DNA of 64,000 bases from Candidatus Aphodovivens avistercoris (GCA_018710945.1 DVIW01000004.1:124001-188000); one strand, 5' to 3'; numbered from the stretch's first letter, positions 26,144-35,942 are shown. Numbers and translations are program-made. Notes: a model not told the origin generated them from the letters alone.

Positions 26144-27745
26144 TTGGGCGAGATCGTCGTGCGCGTGAAAGCGTTCGGGTCGGACAACGCAGGCCTGGCG
26201 TTCTTCTTGGCGTGGAGCTACATGACCGTGTTCACCTCCAGCGTCTACACCGGCGAGGGGGATCCGTTCGGCATCGAGCGGCTGTGGGCCGCCAGCGCCG
26301 CAGTGCAGATCGCCGTGGCCCTTGTCGGGCTTGCGCTGGCGCGCACGGGCAAGCTCAGGCCAAGCCGCGTGTTCGGCGTCATCGCCGTTGCCGCCGCCGT
26401 CATCGGCAACGTTGCCCTGTGGCTGAGCTTCAAAAGCCCCCAGCTGTACTGGGCGCTGCTGCCCGTCGGCGGCGTCTCCATCGGCATCAGCATGACGCTT
26501 TTCAGCGTGATATGGGGCGCGCGACTGGCGCGCTGCACCTTCTCCCAGATAGAGTTCGACGTGCTGGGCAGCTTCGCCATCGCGTTCGCGCTGTACTGCG
26601 TCACGCTGCCCATGAAGCTCTACGGCATCCCCCAGCTCATCATCGCCACCATCCTGCCCATCGTGTCGGCCTGGCTGGCCTACCGGCGCAGCCCCGCCGC
26701 AGAACCGTTCGCCGACCAGCAAGCCGCGCAGGCGCTTGGACGGTCCCAGCTGCGCGACGAGCTGCGCGGCACCGGATCGACGCTCGCGATGGTGGCGGCG
26801 CTGTGGGTCATCGCGGCGTTTCTGCGCGTGATCTACACGCCCTACGGTGCCGCCGACACGTTCATGCACTACTTCGCGCCGTTCTTCCTGGCCTGCATCG
26901 CATCGGTGGTGCTGTTCGGAGCGTTGGTGTGGCTGGCGCGGCACGTGAACGTGACGCTGGCGTTCCGCTGGGCCATCCCGTTCTTTCTGGCGTCGCTGGC
27001 CGCCGTGAGCTTCAACCCGTTCGGAGTGGAAGCCTATTCAGCCGCCTACACCCTCAACTACCTGGGAATGTTCGGCGTGCAGGTGAGCCTGTGGATGGCC
27101 ATGGCGAAGTTCAGCCACAACAAGCCCGGCGCGGCGGCGCGGGTGTTTCTGGGATATGCAGCCGCCAGCGGGCTGGGCATCGTCATCGGGTGCGTGCTGG
27201 GACTGGTGGCCTGGGAGCAGTTCTCCGGCACGCAGCGGCTTGCCGCGGCGCTGGCGGTGCTGTCGGCGTGCGCGTTCCTGGCGCTGCTGTTGGGATTCAG
27301 CCCCCACTGGCGCACGCCCGCCCCCGTGCGGCGCGTGATGCGGTCCGCGGCAGCCGGCGTGCGGGCGCAGGAGCTCAGCGAGGCGGGGGGCGGTGTGGAG
27401 CGCGTCGAAGCGTCCGGGGCAGCGAAGGGCGGCGCAGGCGCAGCGGAGTCTGCGGATGCGGCGGGGTCCGGGAAAGCGACGGGGCAGGCGCTTCCCCACA
27501 TCTCCGACGAGGACATGATCGCGCTGCTGATGCGCAACAAGGCGCGGGCGCTGCAGCAAGAGTTCGGCCTAACCGCGCGCGAGACGGAAGTCGCCGAGCT
27601 GCTGCTGACGGGACGCAGCCGCCCCTACATCCGCGACACGCTGATGATCTCGCTGAACACCGTGCACACCCATGCCAGCAACATCTTCTCCAAGTGCGGC
27701 GTGCATTCCCAGCAGGAGCTCATCGACCTGGCACGCGGCAACTGA
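26144..27745 (+). CDS. Membrane-bound LuxR-family regulator (12 TM + HTH)
   Basis: A transcription regulator anchored by about twelve membrane helices, then an Ala/Gly linker, then a C-terminal LuxR helix-turn-helix (GLTARETEVAELLLTGRSRP, then SLNTVHTHASNIFSKC). This architecture is frequent in Eggerthellaceae beside respiratory-type oxidoreductases and is thought to sense the substrate. I chose TTG 26144 because GAGGGGG lies 7 nt upstream. An ATG at 26087 in the same frame has no ribosome site. It is divergent from the selenoprotein operon, so that operon is the likely target. It ends 15 nt from a convergent MFS gene. Confidence 0.88.
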   Translation: MGEIVVRVKAFGSDNAGLAFFLAWSYMTVFTSSVYTGEGDPFGIERLWAASAAVQIAVALVGLALARTGKLRPSRVFGVIAVAAAVIGNVALWLSFKSPQLYWALLPVGGVSIGISMTLFSVIWGARLARCTFSQIEFDVLGSFAIAFALYCVTLPMKLYGIPQLIIATILPIVSAWLAYRRSPAAEPFADQQAAQALGRSQLRDELRGTGSTLAMVAALWVIAAFLRVIYTPYGAADTFMHYFAPFFLACIASVVLFGALVWLARHVNVTLAFRWAIPFFLASLAAVSFNPFGVEAYSAAYTLNYLGMFGVQVSLWMAMAKFSHNKPGAAARVFLGYAAASGLGIVIGCVLGLVAWEQFSGTQRLAAALAVLSACAFLALLLGFSPHWRTPAPVRRVMRSAAAGVRAQELSEAGGGVERVEASGAAKGGAGAAESADAAGSGKATGQALPHISDEDMIALLMRNKARALQQEFGLTARETEVAELLLTGRSRPYIRDTLMISLNTVHTHASNIFSKCGVHSQQELIDLARGN

Positions 27746-27760
27746 CGCGCCAGAGCGGCG

Positions 27761-29038
27761 CTACCTTCCGGCGGCCTCCTTGGCACCCTCTTCGGCGCCT
27801 TCCCCAGACGGGCCTTCCCCGGACGCAGCCGGGCTGGGCGCCGCCTCTTCCGCATCCGGCGCCGAGGCGGCCGCGCGACGGTCCGCCTCGGTGATGCGCT
27901 TGCGGAACGCCAGCACGAACAAAAACGCCAGCCCGATGGGGATGATCATGACATCCCACATCAGCTGGTAGCCCACCAGCCCCACCACATGCCCGGCGAT
28001 GACCGGCCCCACCAGGTTGCCCACGTCCATGCCGATGAAGTACGCGCTGCTGCCCGCCCCGCGCCGCTCCGGCGGCACGCTCTTCATGCAGAACGCCTGG
28101 ATCATCGGACCGGCCGCCCCATAGCCGAACGCCGCGAACACCGCCGCCAGCAGGAACAGGGGCAGGCTGGACGCCTGGCTGATGATGAGGAACGACAGCG
28201 CGAAGCTGCACATGGACGGCAGCATCACCTTCACCAGGCCGTGCTTGTCGGCCATACGCCCCACCAGCGGGCGCGAGAACAGCATGAAGATCGCGTTCAC
28301 CGTGAAGTACCAGCCGATGTCGTCGCCCACCCCGCGCTCGCCGGCGTACAGCGCCAGAAACGAGTTCACGTTGCAGAACGAGATGGCCAGAAGCCCTGCC
28401 AGAAACGCCGGCAGGATGGTCTCTTTGGCGAACATGCTGCCCAGCGACAGCTTGAACGGACGGCGCTTGTGTGGCGGCTCCTTCACCAGGAACACCGCGG
28501 CGGTGCCGACAAGCATCAGCACGCCGCCCGTGGCGAACGCCGCGTTGTAGCCGAACGCGCCCGCCAGGTTCAGGCCGATCATGGGCCCCACCGCCATGCA
28601 CGCCGCCTGCGCGACGGAGAAGTACCCGATGCCCGAGCTGATGTGGTCCGGCGGCAGCGTATCGGTGGCCATGGCCAGGCACGTGGTGGTGGTGAACGCC
28701 ATGGCCGACCCCTGCAGAAGGCGCGCGAACACCAGCATGAAGATGTTGGACGAAGCGCTCATCATCAGGTACGACAGCGCCAGGACGAACAGCGACCCAA
28801 TGAGGATGCGCTTGCGGCGGAACGCGTCGATTGCCGGGGCCGACACGAACTTGAGCGCCAGCGCCGTGTAGGCGAACGCGCTGACGGTGAAGCCCACCAT
28901 CGAGGCGTCGGCGCCCAGCGAGTCGGCGTACAGCGCGATGAGCACGTTCATCATCATCTGCCCGAGCGACAGCAGCCCGTTGACGAAGAAGAGGCTGATG
29001 AACGACTTGCTCCAGATCCCGCTGCCCCGTTTCGCCAT
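27761..29038 (-). CDS. MFS transporter, paralogue of 49695-50984
   Basis: A 425-residue, 12-helix transporter with the MFS motif-A-like loop AIDAFRRKRIL and the second-half loop GRMADKHGLVK. The C-terminus is a charged, Ala/Glu-rich tail. The ATG at 29038 follows GAAGAGGG; a GTG at 29059 is possible. It shares long blocks (FCNVNSFLALYA, KEPPHKRRPFK, PPERRGA) with the gene at 49.7-51.0 kb, so the two arose by duplication. The substrate is unknown. Confidence 0.88.
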   Translation of the reverse strand: MAKRGSGIWSKSFISLFFVNGLLSLGQMMMNVLIALYADSLGADASMVGFTVSAFAYTALALKFVSAPAIDAFRRKRILIGSLFVLALSYLMMSASSNIFMLVFARLLQGSAMAFTTTTCLAMATDTLPPDHISSGIGYFSVAQAACMAVGPMIGLNLAGAFGYNAAFATGGVLMLVGTAAVFLVKEPPHKRRPFKLSLGSMFAKETILPAFLAGLLAISFCNVNSFLALYAGERGVGDDIGWYFTVNAIFMLFSRPLVGRMADKHGLVKVMLPSMCSFALSFLIISQASSLPLFLLAAVFAAFGYGAAGPMIQAFCMKSVPPERRGAGSSAYFIGMDVGNLVGPVIAGHVVGLVGYQLMWDVMIIPIGLAFLFVLAFRKRITEADRRAAASAPDAEEAAPSPAASGEGPSGEGAEEGAKEAAGR

Positions 29039-29263
29039 GCGCACCCTCTTCAACCGCACCCTCGCCCTCCCCTCTATGATAAAGAGATTCGCGGCAGGCG
29101 GATGGAAGAATGCCTTTCGAAGCCCTCAACAGCTTGTTTCCTGTGCGGTGGACACATTGTCACCACCCAGGCCGGGCGAAGCGCACCAGGGGCATCGAGT
29201 GCGGAGCAGCCGAGGGCAGCATGCAACGGGAAGCCCCGCGAAGCCGCCCGGCCGCGCGGCGCT

Positions 29264-30082
29264 CTAGCGGCCGAGGGCGGAAAGCAGCGCCGCCAGCTCC
29301 TTCTGCACGCTGTGCTGCGCGTTGGAGCCGATCACCCGATGGGCGATCTGCTTGATGGCCGAGCGGCCGTTCTCCATGGCGCAGCCCAGGCCCACCATGC
29401 GCAGGATCTCGTAGTCGTTCATGGAGTCGCCGAACGCCATCACCTCGTCGGGGCGGATGCCGTGCGCGGCCAGGACCTGCTCGATGCCCGTCGCCTTGTT
29501 CACGCCGCGCTGCATCACGTCGATCCAGCGCACGCCCGAGGGCGCGAACACGAAGTCGTCGCCCAGCTCGCGCGTCAACGCGTAGGCCATGTCCATCACG
29601 CTCTCGTCGCAGTACACCGACGCTTTCACGATGCTCACCTCGGGAGACGGCACGTCGTGCATGCGCACCGGCAGCGGCAGGTTCTTGTCGATCTCGCGCT
29701 CGAACGCCGACTCGTCGTCCAACAGATAGCTGCGCACATCGTCGAACAGGGCCAGGTGCAGCGTGTCAAACAAATCGACCGCGCGCGCCAGCCGGCGCAC
29801 CGCCGCGTGCGAGAACACCTCGCGGTCGATCAACCGGCCGTCAACCACCACCTGCGCGCCGTTGGCCGCAACGAAGTCGATGCGGTCGGCCACCGGGGCG
29901 AACAACTCCTGCAGGGTGTCGAAGCGTCGGCCGGAAGCGGCGACGAAGCGGACGCCCGCGTCGTGCAGGCGGTCGATGAGCTCGAAGGTCTCCTGCGGCA
30001 GCTCGCCCTCGGGGTCGAGCATCGTTCCGTCCATGTCGCTGGCCACGAGCTTGATGCGCTGGCAGAGCGCGGGTGAATCCAT
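29264..30082 (-). CDS. Cof-type HAD-superfamily phosphatase
   Basis: A 272-residue hydrolase with the nucleophile motif DMDGT (16-20), a Ser/Thr motif (AASGRR), and the terminal acidic motif GDSMNDYEIL. It has the large type IIB cap seen in Cof/YbiV sugar-phosphate or flavin-precursor phosphatases. The ATG at 30082 follows AAAGGA. It is a single gene with no operon partner. Confidence 0.9.
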   Translation of the reverse strand: MDSPALCQRIKLVASDMDGTMLDPEGELPQETFELIDRLHDAGVRFVAASGRRFDTLQELFAPVADRIDFVAANGAQVVVDGRLIDREVFSHAAVRRLARAVDLFDTLHLALFDDVRSYLLDDESAFEREIDKNLPLPVRMHDVPSPEVSIVKASVYCDESVMDMAYALTRELGDDFVFAPSGVRWIDVMQRGVNKATGIEQVLAAHGIRPDEVMAFGDSMNDYEILRMVGLGCAMENGRSAIKQIAHRVIGSNAQHSVQKELAALLSALGR

Positions 30083-30393
30083 GTGCGTCCTTTCTTCGGA
30101 ATGCGTCGCGCGCAACGGATGGGCGAAGCGATGCCCCTCTGGCGCGTTTCGCCGCCATTGTACGGTGCAGCGGCCCGCACGCGGCCGGCGCCACGGTCTC
30201 GCCACAGCGATTTTGCACGCTTCAGATGTTCGCAGCGGCGCCGTAGCGGCAAGGGACGGCGTTCGCCTGATGCGTCGCGGCGACAGGAGCCGAATCCCGC
30301 CCGCCGTGCCGTTGCGAGGCTGCCGCCCGCCAGCAGCGCGGCCGCGAAGGTTGCCGCTATAATGGCAAGGTTCATGAGGAAAGGCTGGATGGC
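30083..30393. other. Divergent intergenic region
   Basis: A 311-bp stretch between the HAD and ABC-F genes. The only signal I see is TATAAT at 30358-30363, about 30 nt before the ABC-F start. No -35 box or small gene is clear. Confidence 0.5.
30358..30363 (+). promoter_or_regulatory. -10 box of the ABC-F gene
   Basis: A perfect TATAAT. The predicted start of transcription near 30370 leaves a 24-nt leader with GAGGAAAGG. Confidence 0.5.
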
Positions 30394-32301
30394 ATGGCGT
30401 TTTTGCTCGGCTGCGAGAAAGTGCGGGTGGACTTCCCCACCAAGACGGTGTTCGACAACGTGTCGCTGGGCATCGATGAAGGCGACCGCATCGGCATCGT
30501 CGGCCGCAACGGTGACGGCAAATCGACCCTGCTCGGCCTGCTGTCCGGCGTGCTGGATCCCGACGAGGGTCGCGTGGTGCGCAACCGGTCGGTGCGCGTG
30601 GGGCTGCTGGGGCAGACCGACCAGCTTGACGACGCCGACACCGTGCACCACGCGCTGGTAGGCAACGCACCTGAATACGAATGGGCCGGCGACGCGCGCA
30701 TCCGCGACATCCTGGCGGGCCTGGTGTCCGACATCCCCTGGGACGCGCAGATCGGCACGCTCTCGGGCGGCCAGCGCCGCCGCGTCGACCTGGCGCGGCT
30801 GCTCATCGGCGACTGGGACGTGCTTGGGCTGGACGAGCCGACCAACCACCTGGACATCCGCGCGATCTGGTGGCTGGCGGAGCATCTCAAGAAGCGCTGG
30901 AAGCCCGGCGCGGGCGCGCTGCTGGTGGTCACGCACGACCGCTGGTTCCTTGACGAGGTATGTCTGAGCATGTGGGAGGTGCACGACCGCCGTGTCGAGC
31001 CATTCGAGGGCGGCTACTCGGCCTACATCCAGCAGCGCGTCGAGCGGCAGCGCGTGGCGGCGCTCGCCGAAGAGAAGCGCCAAAACGCGCTGCGCCGCGA
31101 GCTGGCCTGGCTCTCGCGCGGGGCGCAGGCACGCTCGACCAAGCCCAAGTTCCGCGTGGAGGCGGCGCGGGCGCTCATCGCCGACGTTCCCGAGCTGCGC
31201 AACCCCATCGAGCTCAAGCGCATGGCGATGGCGCGGCTGGGCAAGCAGGTCGTTGAGCTGAAGCAGGTGACAGTGCGCTTCGACGGGTGCGCGGTGCTCG
31301 ACGGGCTCGACTGGATCATCGGGCCGGGCGACCGCTACGGCATCGTCGGCGGCAACGGCGCGGGCAAGACCACGCTGCTGCGCACGATCCAAGGGCTGCA
31401 AGCGCCTGATGCCGGCACGGTCAAGATCGGCAAGACGGTGCGGTTCGCGGTGCTGTCGCAGCACCTTGACGAGCTCATGCAGTACAAAGGCGACCGCGTG
31501 CGCGAGGTCATCGGGCGGCTCGGCCGTCGGACGATGCTTGATGGCAAGGCGATGACTCCCGCGCAGCTTCTGGAGCGGCTCGAGTTCACGCGCGACGACC
31601 TCAACGAGCCGGTGGAGGACCTCTCCGGCGGCCAGAAGCGCCGGCTGGCGCTGATGCTCATCCTGCTTGACGAGCCCAACGTGCTCATCCTGGACGAGCC
31701 GGGCAACGACCTGGACACCGACATGCTGGCGGCGGTCGAGGGGCTTTTGGACGGCTGGCCGGGCACGCTGCTTCTGGTGACGCACGACCGCTACCTGATG
31801 GAGCGCGTCACCGACCACCAGTTCGCGCTCATCGACGGCAAGCTGCGGCATCTGCCACGCGGGATCGACGAGTATTTGGAGCTGGCGGAGAGCGGACCGG
31901 CCCGGCCCGGCGGAGCTCCCCTCGGGGGTGTCCACCAAGCGAGTTCCGCACGAGCCGGAAGCGCCAGTGGCGCTTCCGTGCGAGCAGGACTGTCTGAGCG
32001 ACTGGGTACCCCCGAGGGGGGCTCCGCCCGCGGCGACCACGCTGAAGAAGAGGCTGACTCCACCCCAAAGCGTCTCTCTGGCGGCGAGATCCGAACGCTG
32101 CGGAAGACGATGGCCTCCAACGAGCGAAAGATGGAAACGCTGCGGGACAAGATGGAGGCGAAGCGGGCCGAGATGACCGCCGCCGACCCCTCCGACTTCG
32201 TGGCGCTGGGCGATCTGCAGGCGCAGCTGAACGACCTGCAGGCGCAGATCGACGCCCTTGAAGAGGAATGGCTGGAAGCGGCCGAAGCGCTGGGGGAATA
32301 G
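30394..32301 (+). CDS. ABC-F ribosome-associated ATPase
   Basis: A 635-residue soluble protein with two ABC domains. Walker A motifs are GRNGDGKST (37-45) and GGNGAGKTT; the signatures are LSGGQRRR and LSGGQKRR. There is no membrane domain. ABC-F proteins act on the ribosomal E site in translation quality control or antibiotic protection. A C-terminal coiled coil follows (from about residue 560). Between the second ABC domain and the coiled coil lies a Gly/Ala/Ser-rich insert (about residues 505-545) that is encoded by a nested palindrome. It is convergent with an MFS gene. Confidence 0.92.
   Translation: MAFLLGCEKVRVDFPTKTVFDNVSLGIDEGDRIGIVGRNGDGKSTLLGLLSGVLDPDEGRVVRNRSVRVGLLGQTDQLDDADTVHHALVGNAPEYEWAGDARIRDILAGLVSDIPWDAQIGTLSGGQRRRVDLARLLIGDWDVLGLDEPTNHLDIRAIWWLAEHLKKRWKPGAGALLVVTHDRWFLDEVCLSMWEVHDRRVEPFEGGYSAYIQQRVERQRVAALAEEKRQNALRRELAWLSRGAQARSTKPKFRVEAARALIADVPELRNPIELKRMAMARLGKQVVELKQVTVRFDGCAVLDGLDWIIGPGDRYGIVGGNGAGKTTLLRTIQGLQAPDAGTVKIGKTVRFAVLSQHLDELMQYKGDRVREVIGRLGRRTMLDGKAMTPAQLLERLEFTRDDLNEPVEDLSGGQKRRLALMLILLDEPNVLILDEPGNDLDTDMLAAVEGLLDGWPGTLLLVTHDRYLMERVTDHQFALIDGKLRHLPRGIDEYLELAESGPARPGGAPLGGVHQASSARAGSASGASVRAGLSERLGTPEGGSARGDHAEEEADSTPKRLSGGEIRTLRKTMASNERKMETLRDKMEAKRAEMTAADPSDFVALGDLQAQLNDLQAQIDALEEEWLEAAEALGE
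31912..32025. repeat. Palindromic element inserted in frame in the ABC-F gene
   Basis: The outer arms are 19 nt long (31912-31930 and 32007-32025; GGAGCTCCCCTCGGGGGTG against its complement, 17 of 19 pairing). A perfect 10-bp inner stem CGGAAGCGCC / GGCGCTTCCG lies at 31956-31965 and 31969-31978. At 114 bp (38 codons) it preserves the reading frame. Confidence 0.75.
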
Positions 32302-32321
32302 CCCGCCGCAACTCGCACGGC

Positions 32322-32392
32322 GCGCGCGATTCGCGCAGGTTACGGCGCCGACCCGGCATCGCGTGACCGCGTAACTCACGCGATCCGCGCGC
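32322..32392. repeat. Imperfect 71-bp palindrome between convergent genes
   Basis: The 23-nt arms 32322-32344 and 32370-32392 match at 18 of 23 positions (GCGCGCG outside, GTTACG inside). It lies between the ABC-F and DHA2-type MFS genes and may terminate both. Confidence 0.55.
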
Positions 32393-32428
32393 CCTATCCC
32401 GCTGCGCGCACCTCGCGATCCCGTCCGG

Positions 32429-33805
32429 CTACGCGCGCACCTTCCACACCGCGCCCACGAAGACGCTCAGCGACAGCACGGCCGACAGCCCGAACGCCAG
32501 CTGGTAGCCGACAGCCGTCGGCTCACCCGTCGCCGCCACGCCGAACGCGGCGATGAGGAACACCATGAGCGCCGTGCCGAACGAAGCGCACGCCTGGCGC
32601 ACGCAGGCGAAGAACGCGCTGCCGTCCATCATGATGGCGTGCGGCAGCTCCGACATGCCCCAGGAGTTCAACGGGCCTATGAGCGAGCTCACGCCGATGC
32701 CGCGGATGGTCTGCATGAGCGTGACCAGCCACAACGGCGTGTTCTGGTCGATGAACGCCATCGACGCCGCGCCGATGAACAGAAGCGCGCCGGCGGCGAT
32801 GGTCACGCGGCGCGGGCCTATCTTGTCGGCCAGGATGCCGGCCAGCGGGTTGAACACGATGGCCAGGATGGTGGCCGGGATGAACACGATGCCCGCTTCC
32901 AGCGCGCTGCCGCCGCACAGCCCCTGCACGTACAGCGGCACGATCAGCGTGATGCCCATGAACGACCCGAACAGGCAGTTCTGGATGACGAAGCTGGCAC
33001 GGAAGCGCTTCGAGGCGAAGATGCCCAGGTTGATGAGCGGATGCTCCACCCGCTTCTGCCGACGGAGGAACAGGGCCAAAAACGCCGCGCCCACCAGGAT
33101 GGCCGCCCACACCGCGGGGCTTGCGAACCCCAGGCTGGACGCGTTGGAGAATCCCAGCAGCAGCCCGCCGAACCCGCAGGTGGAAAGCACGAACGACGGC
33201 ACGTCCAGTACGGCGGGGCGATCGGGCGCCGGCTCGCGCTCCACCAGCAGAACAGACAGCACGAACAGCGTCGCCAGCGCGATCATCAGCAGCACGAAGA
33301 AGCTGCGCCATCCCCACGAGTCCACCAGCGCGCCGCCGATGGTGGGGCCGATGTTGGGCGCGAAGCCCATCGCGATGCCCGAGATGCCCATGGCCGTGCC
33401 GTTCTGCCCCTTCGGAAAGCGCAGCATGGCGATGGACTGCACCAGCGGCAGCGTGACGCCCGCAGCGAACGCCTGCAGCACGCGCGCCGCCACCAGCACG
33501 GGAAAGCTGGGCGCGAAATAGGCCAGAAGCGAGCCGGCGAAGAACACGGCCAGCACCAGAAACAGCAGGCCGCGCGTGGAGAACTTAACCGAAAGGAACG
33601 TCACCAGCGGCACCGTGATGCCCAGCGCCAGCATGTAGATGGTGGTGAGCCACTGCCCCGTGCTGGCATCGACGCCGAAGTCGGACTCGATGCCGCCCAG
33701 CATCGCGTTCATCACCGTTTGCGTGAGCGAGCCGAACGCGCACGCGAACACCACGATGGCGAACAGTGCGTACACCTGCCCGCGCTCAGATTTGATCAGC
33801 CCCAT
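32429..33805 (-). CDS. DHA2-type MFS drug exporter
   Basis: A 458-residue transporter with about 12-14 helices. The pattern VMNAMLGGIESDFGVDASTGQWLTT in the first helix region is typical of multidrug DHA2 exporters, as is the GFAPNIGPTIGGALVD motif C. The ATG at 33805 follows AAGGAGGG. It is a single gene with no regulator next to it. Confidence 0.88.
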   Translation of the reverse strand: MGLIKSERGQVYALFAIVVFACAFGSLTQTVMNAMLGGIESDFGVDASTGQWLTTIYMLALGITVPLVTFLSVKFSTRGLLFLVLAVFFAGSLLAYFAPSFPVLVAARVLQAFAAGVTLPLVQSIAMLRFPKGQNGTAMGISGIAMGFAPNIGPTIGGALVDSWGWRSFFVLLMIALATLFVLSVLLVEREPAPDRPAVLDVPSFVLSTCGFGGLLLGFSNASSLGFASPAVWAAILVGAAFLALFLRRQKRVEHPLINLGIFASKRFRASFVIQNCLFGSFMGITLIVPLYVQGLCGGSALEAGIVFIPATILAIVFNPLAGILADKIGPRRVTIAAGALLFIGAASMAFIDQNTPLWLVTLMQTIRGIGVSSLIGPLNSWGMSELPHAIMMDGSAFFACVRQACASFGTALMVFLIAAFGVAATGEPTAVGYQLAFGLSAVLSLSVFVGAVWKVRA

Positions 33806-34033
33806 TGCGCCCTCCTTGCGACTACGCCGCATATGCCCGACGCATATGCTCGATGCCGCTCGGCGGAGTTCTCAGATCCCGCGCGAGCCGTCGGCACACC
33901 TTCCGCGCGGGACGAGTTGCAGTATAGCGCGCAACCGCCCATTCGACCCAACCGATTGAAGCGAACGGCAACAGGGCATGCCGACAGGAAACTTTGCGCG
34001 TGCGATTGAACCCGCCATCCTTCGAATAGGTCA

Positions 34034-34058
34034 GGATGCCGCAACAGCTGCGGCATCC
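34034..34058 (-). terminator. Hairpin downstream of pth
   Basis: A perfect 10-bp stem GGATGCCGCA (34034-34043) / TGCGGCATCC (34049-34058), 42 nt past the pth stop. The T-tract is poor. Confidence 0.5.
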
Positions 34059-34099
34059 GGGAACGCTGCGACCACCTGATGCGGGGGCACCGGTGCACG

Positions 34100-34657
34100 T
34101 TAGTTGAACTTCTGCTGCGTTTTCTCCAGGCCGTGCTCTATCAGGTAGAGCGTCGCCTGGCGGGCCAGGTCGCAGGCGTATTCGAAGTCCTCGGCCGCCT
34201 CTTTCTTGGGAAGCGACAGCACGTAGTCCGCCACCGGCATGCGTCCCGGCGGGCGGCCGATGCCGCAGCGCACACGGAACCAATCACGCGTGCCCAGCTT
34301 GTCGCAGATGGAGCGCAGGCCGTTGTGGCCCGCGTGCCCGCCGCCGAACTTCACGCGGATGGTGCCGGGGTCGATGTCCAGCTCGTCGTGGATGACGACC
34401 AGGTGGTCGGGATCGATGCCGTAGGCGTTGCACAGCTGCTTCACCGGGCCGCCCGAGGTGTTCATGTAGCTTTGGGGCTTCGCCAGCACCACGTCGATGT
34501 CGTGGTAGGCGCCCTTCGCGGTAAGCGCCCCGCACTCGGTCTTCCAGTAGCGTGCGCCCACGTCCTCGCCGATCAGATCAACGGTGTCGAACCCGGCGTT
34601 GTGCCGCGTGTGCGCGTACTCTTCGCCCGGATTTCCCAGGCCGACGATCAGGTACAT
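34100..34657 (-). CDS. pth: Peptidyl-tRNA hydrolase
   Basis: A 185-residue enzyme that frees tRNA from stalled peptidyl-tRNA. GLGNPG (6-11), TRHNAG (with catalytic H19) and KPQSYMNTSG are the family motifs. I chose ATG 34657 because AAAGGG lies 7 nt upstream and the length then matches the family. It follows prs, as in many Gram-positive genomes. Confidence 0.96.
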   Translation of the reverse strand: MYLIVGLGNPGEEYAHTRHNAGFDTVDLIGEDVGARYWKTECGALTAKGAYHDIDVVLAKPQSYMNTSGGPVKQLCNAYGIDPDHLVVIHDELDIDPGTIRVKFGGGHAGHNGLRSICDKLGTRDWFRVRCGIGRPPGRMPVADYVLSLPKKEAAEDFEYACDLARQATLYLIEHGLEKTQQKFN

Positions 34658-34846
34658 GAACATCCCTTTCGATGACTCGCAGATCTCTCGCAACGACAGC
34701 GAAGGGCGCGCCCGCGCCGAAGGATCGCGAAACCGCGCGAACGAAGCGCATCCTCATGCGCAGGTTCGCAGGATCGCGCGAAGATCCGGTGCAGGCACGC
34801 CCCGCAGCAGCAGCTCGCACCGCCGGTCGGCAGACCGGCGGAACCC

Positions 34847-35809
34847 TTACTCGAACAGGCTGGCCACCGAGCCGTTGGCGTAGACGTTCTGGATGGTCTG
34901 CGCGAACAGCGGTCCCAACGACATCACCTTGATCTTGCCGGTCTGGCGCTCCAGCGGCACGGGCACGGCGTTGGTCACCAGCACCTCTTCGATGCAGGAG
35001 TTCTCGATGCGGTCGTACGCCGGTCCGCTGAACAGGCCGTGCGTGGCGCAGGCCAGCACCTTCGCGGCGCCCTTCGCCTTCAGCGTGGCGGCGGCGGCCA
35101 CCAGCGACCCCGCGGTGTCGATCATGTCGTCGTTCAGGATGCAGATCTTGTCCGTCACGTCGCCGATCAGCGCGGTGATCTCGGCCTGGTTGTGCTTCGG
35201 ACGGTCCTTGTGCATGATGGCGATGTCGCAGTCCAGCATGGTGGAGAACTTCTTCGCGGCCTTCGCGCGCCCCACGTCGGGCGAGACGACCACGGTCTGC
35301 TCGGGGTCAAGCCCCATGCTCTTGTAGTAGTCCACGAAGATGCCCATGGCGGTCATGTGGTTCACCGGGATGTTGAAGAAGCCCTGGATGGCGTCCTGGT
35401 GCAGGTCGATGGTGATGACGTTGTCCACGCCGGAAGCCTCCAGCAGGTCGGCCACCAGCTTGGCGGTGATGGGCTCGCGCGGGGCGGCCTTGCGGTCCTG
35501 GCGCGCGTAGCCGTAGTGCGCGATGACGGCCGAGACGTTGTGCGCCGAGGCGCGCTTGGCGGCGTCGGCCATGATGAGCAGCTCCATCAGCGAGTCGTTC
35601 ACATCCATGCCGTTGCCGGAGCACACCGACTGGATGAGGAACACCTCTTTGCCGCGGACGCTTTCCTGGTAGCGCGCGTAGATCTCGCCGTTGGCGAACT
35701 TCTCCAGCTTCACGTTGCCCAGCGGCACGCCGAGCTTTCGGGAGATGTCGTCGGCCAACCCGGGATTCACCGAACCCGCGAAAAGGGCCATGCTTCTTTC
35801 TTCCGCCAT
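34847..35809 (-). CDS. prs: Ribose-phosphate pyrophosphokinase
   Basis: A 320-residue enzyme that makes PRPP from ribose 5-phosphate and ATP. The metal/ATP motif DLHQDAIQGFF and the PRPP loop DDMIDTAGS (227-235) are intact, as is the flexible YARQDRK loop (101-107). GGAG lies 9-10 nt before the ATG. It belongs to a glmU-prs-pth group that is interrupted here by an oxidoreductase. Confidence 0.96.
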   Translation of the reverse strand: MAEERSMALFAGSVNPGLADDISRKLGVPLGNVKLEKFANGEIYARYQESVRGKEVFLIQSVCSGNGMDVNDSLMELLIMADAAKRASAHNVSAVIAHYGYARQDRKAAPREPITAKLVADLLEASGVDNVITIDLHQDAIQGFFNIPVNHMTAMGIFVDYYKSMGLDPEQTVVVSPDVGRAKAAKKFSTMLDCDIAIMHKDRPKHNQAEITALIGDVTDKICILNDDMIDTAGSLVAAAATLKAKGAAKVLACATHGLFSGPAYDRIENSCIEEVLVTNAVPVPLERQTGKIKVMSLGPLFAQTIQNVYANGSVASLFE

Positions 35810-35942
35810 TATGCGCGCTCCTTACCTTGCTGTCCGTGGCTTTTGCGCAGCGGCCGCAGCTTGCGCGCAGCGGCGCCGCAGGGCCTATTCTACCGTGCCG
35901 GAACTGCCAAAACGCGAAACCGCGCGGATTTCCCCGGAAGGT

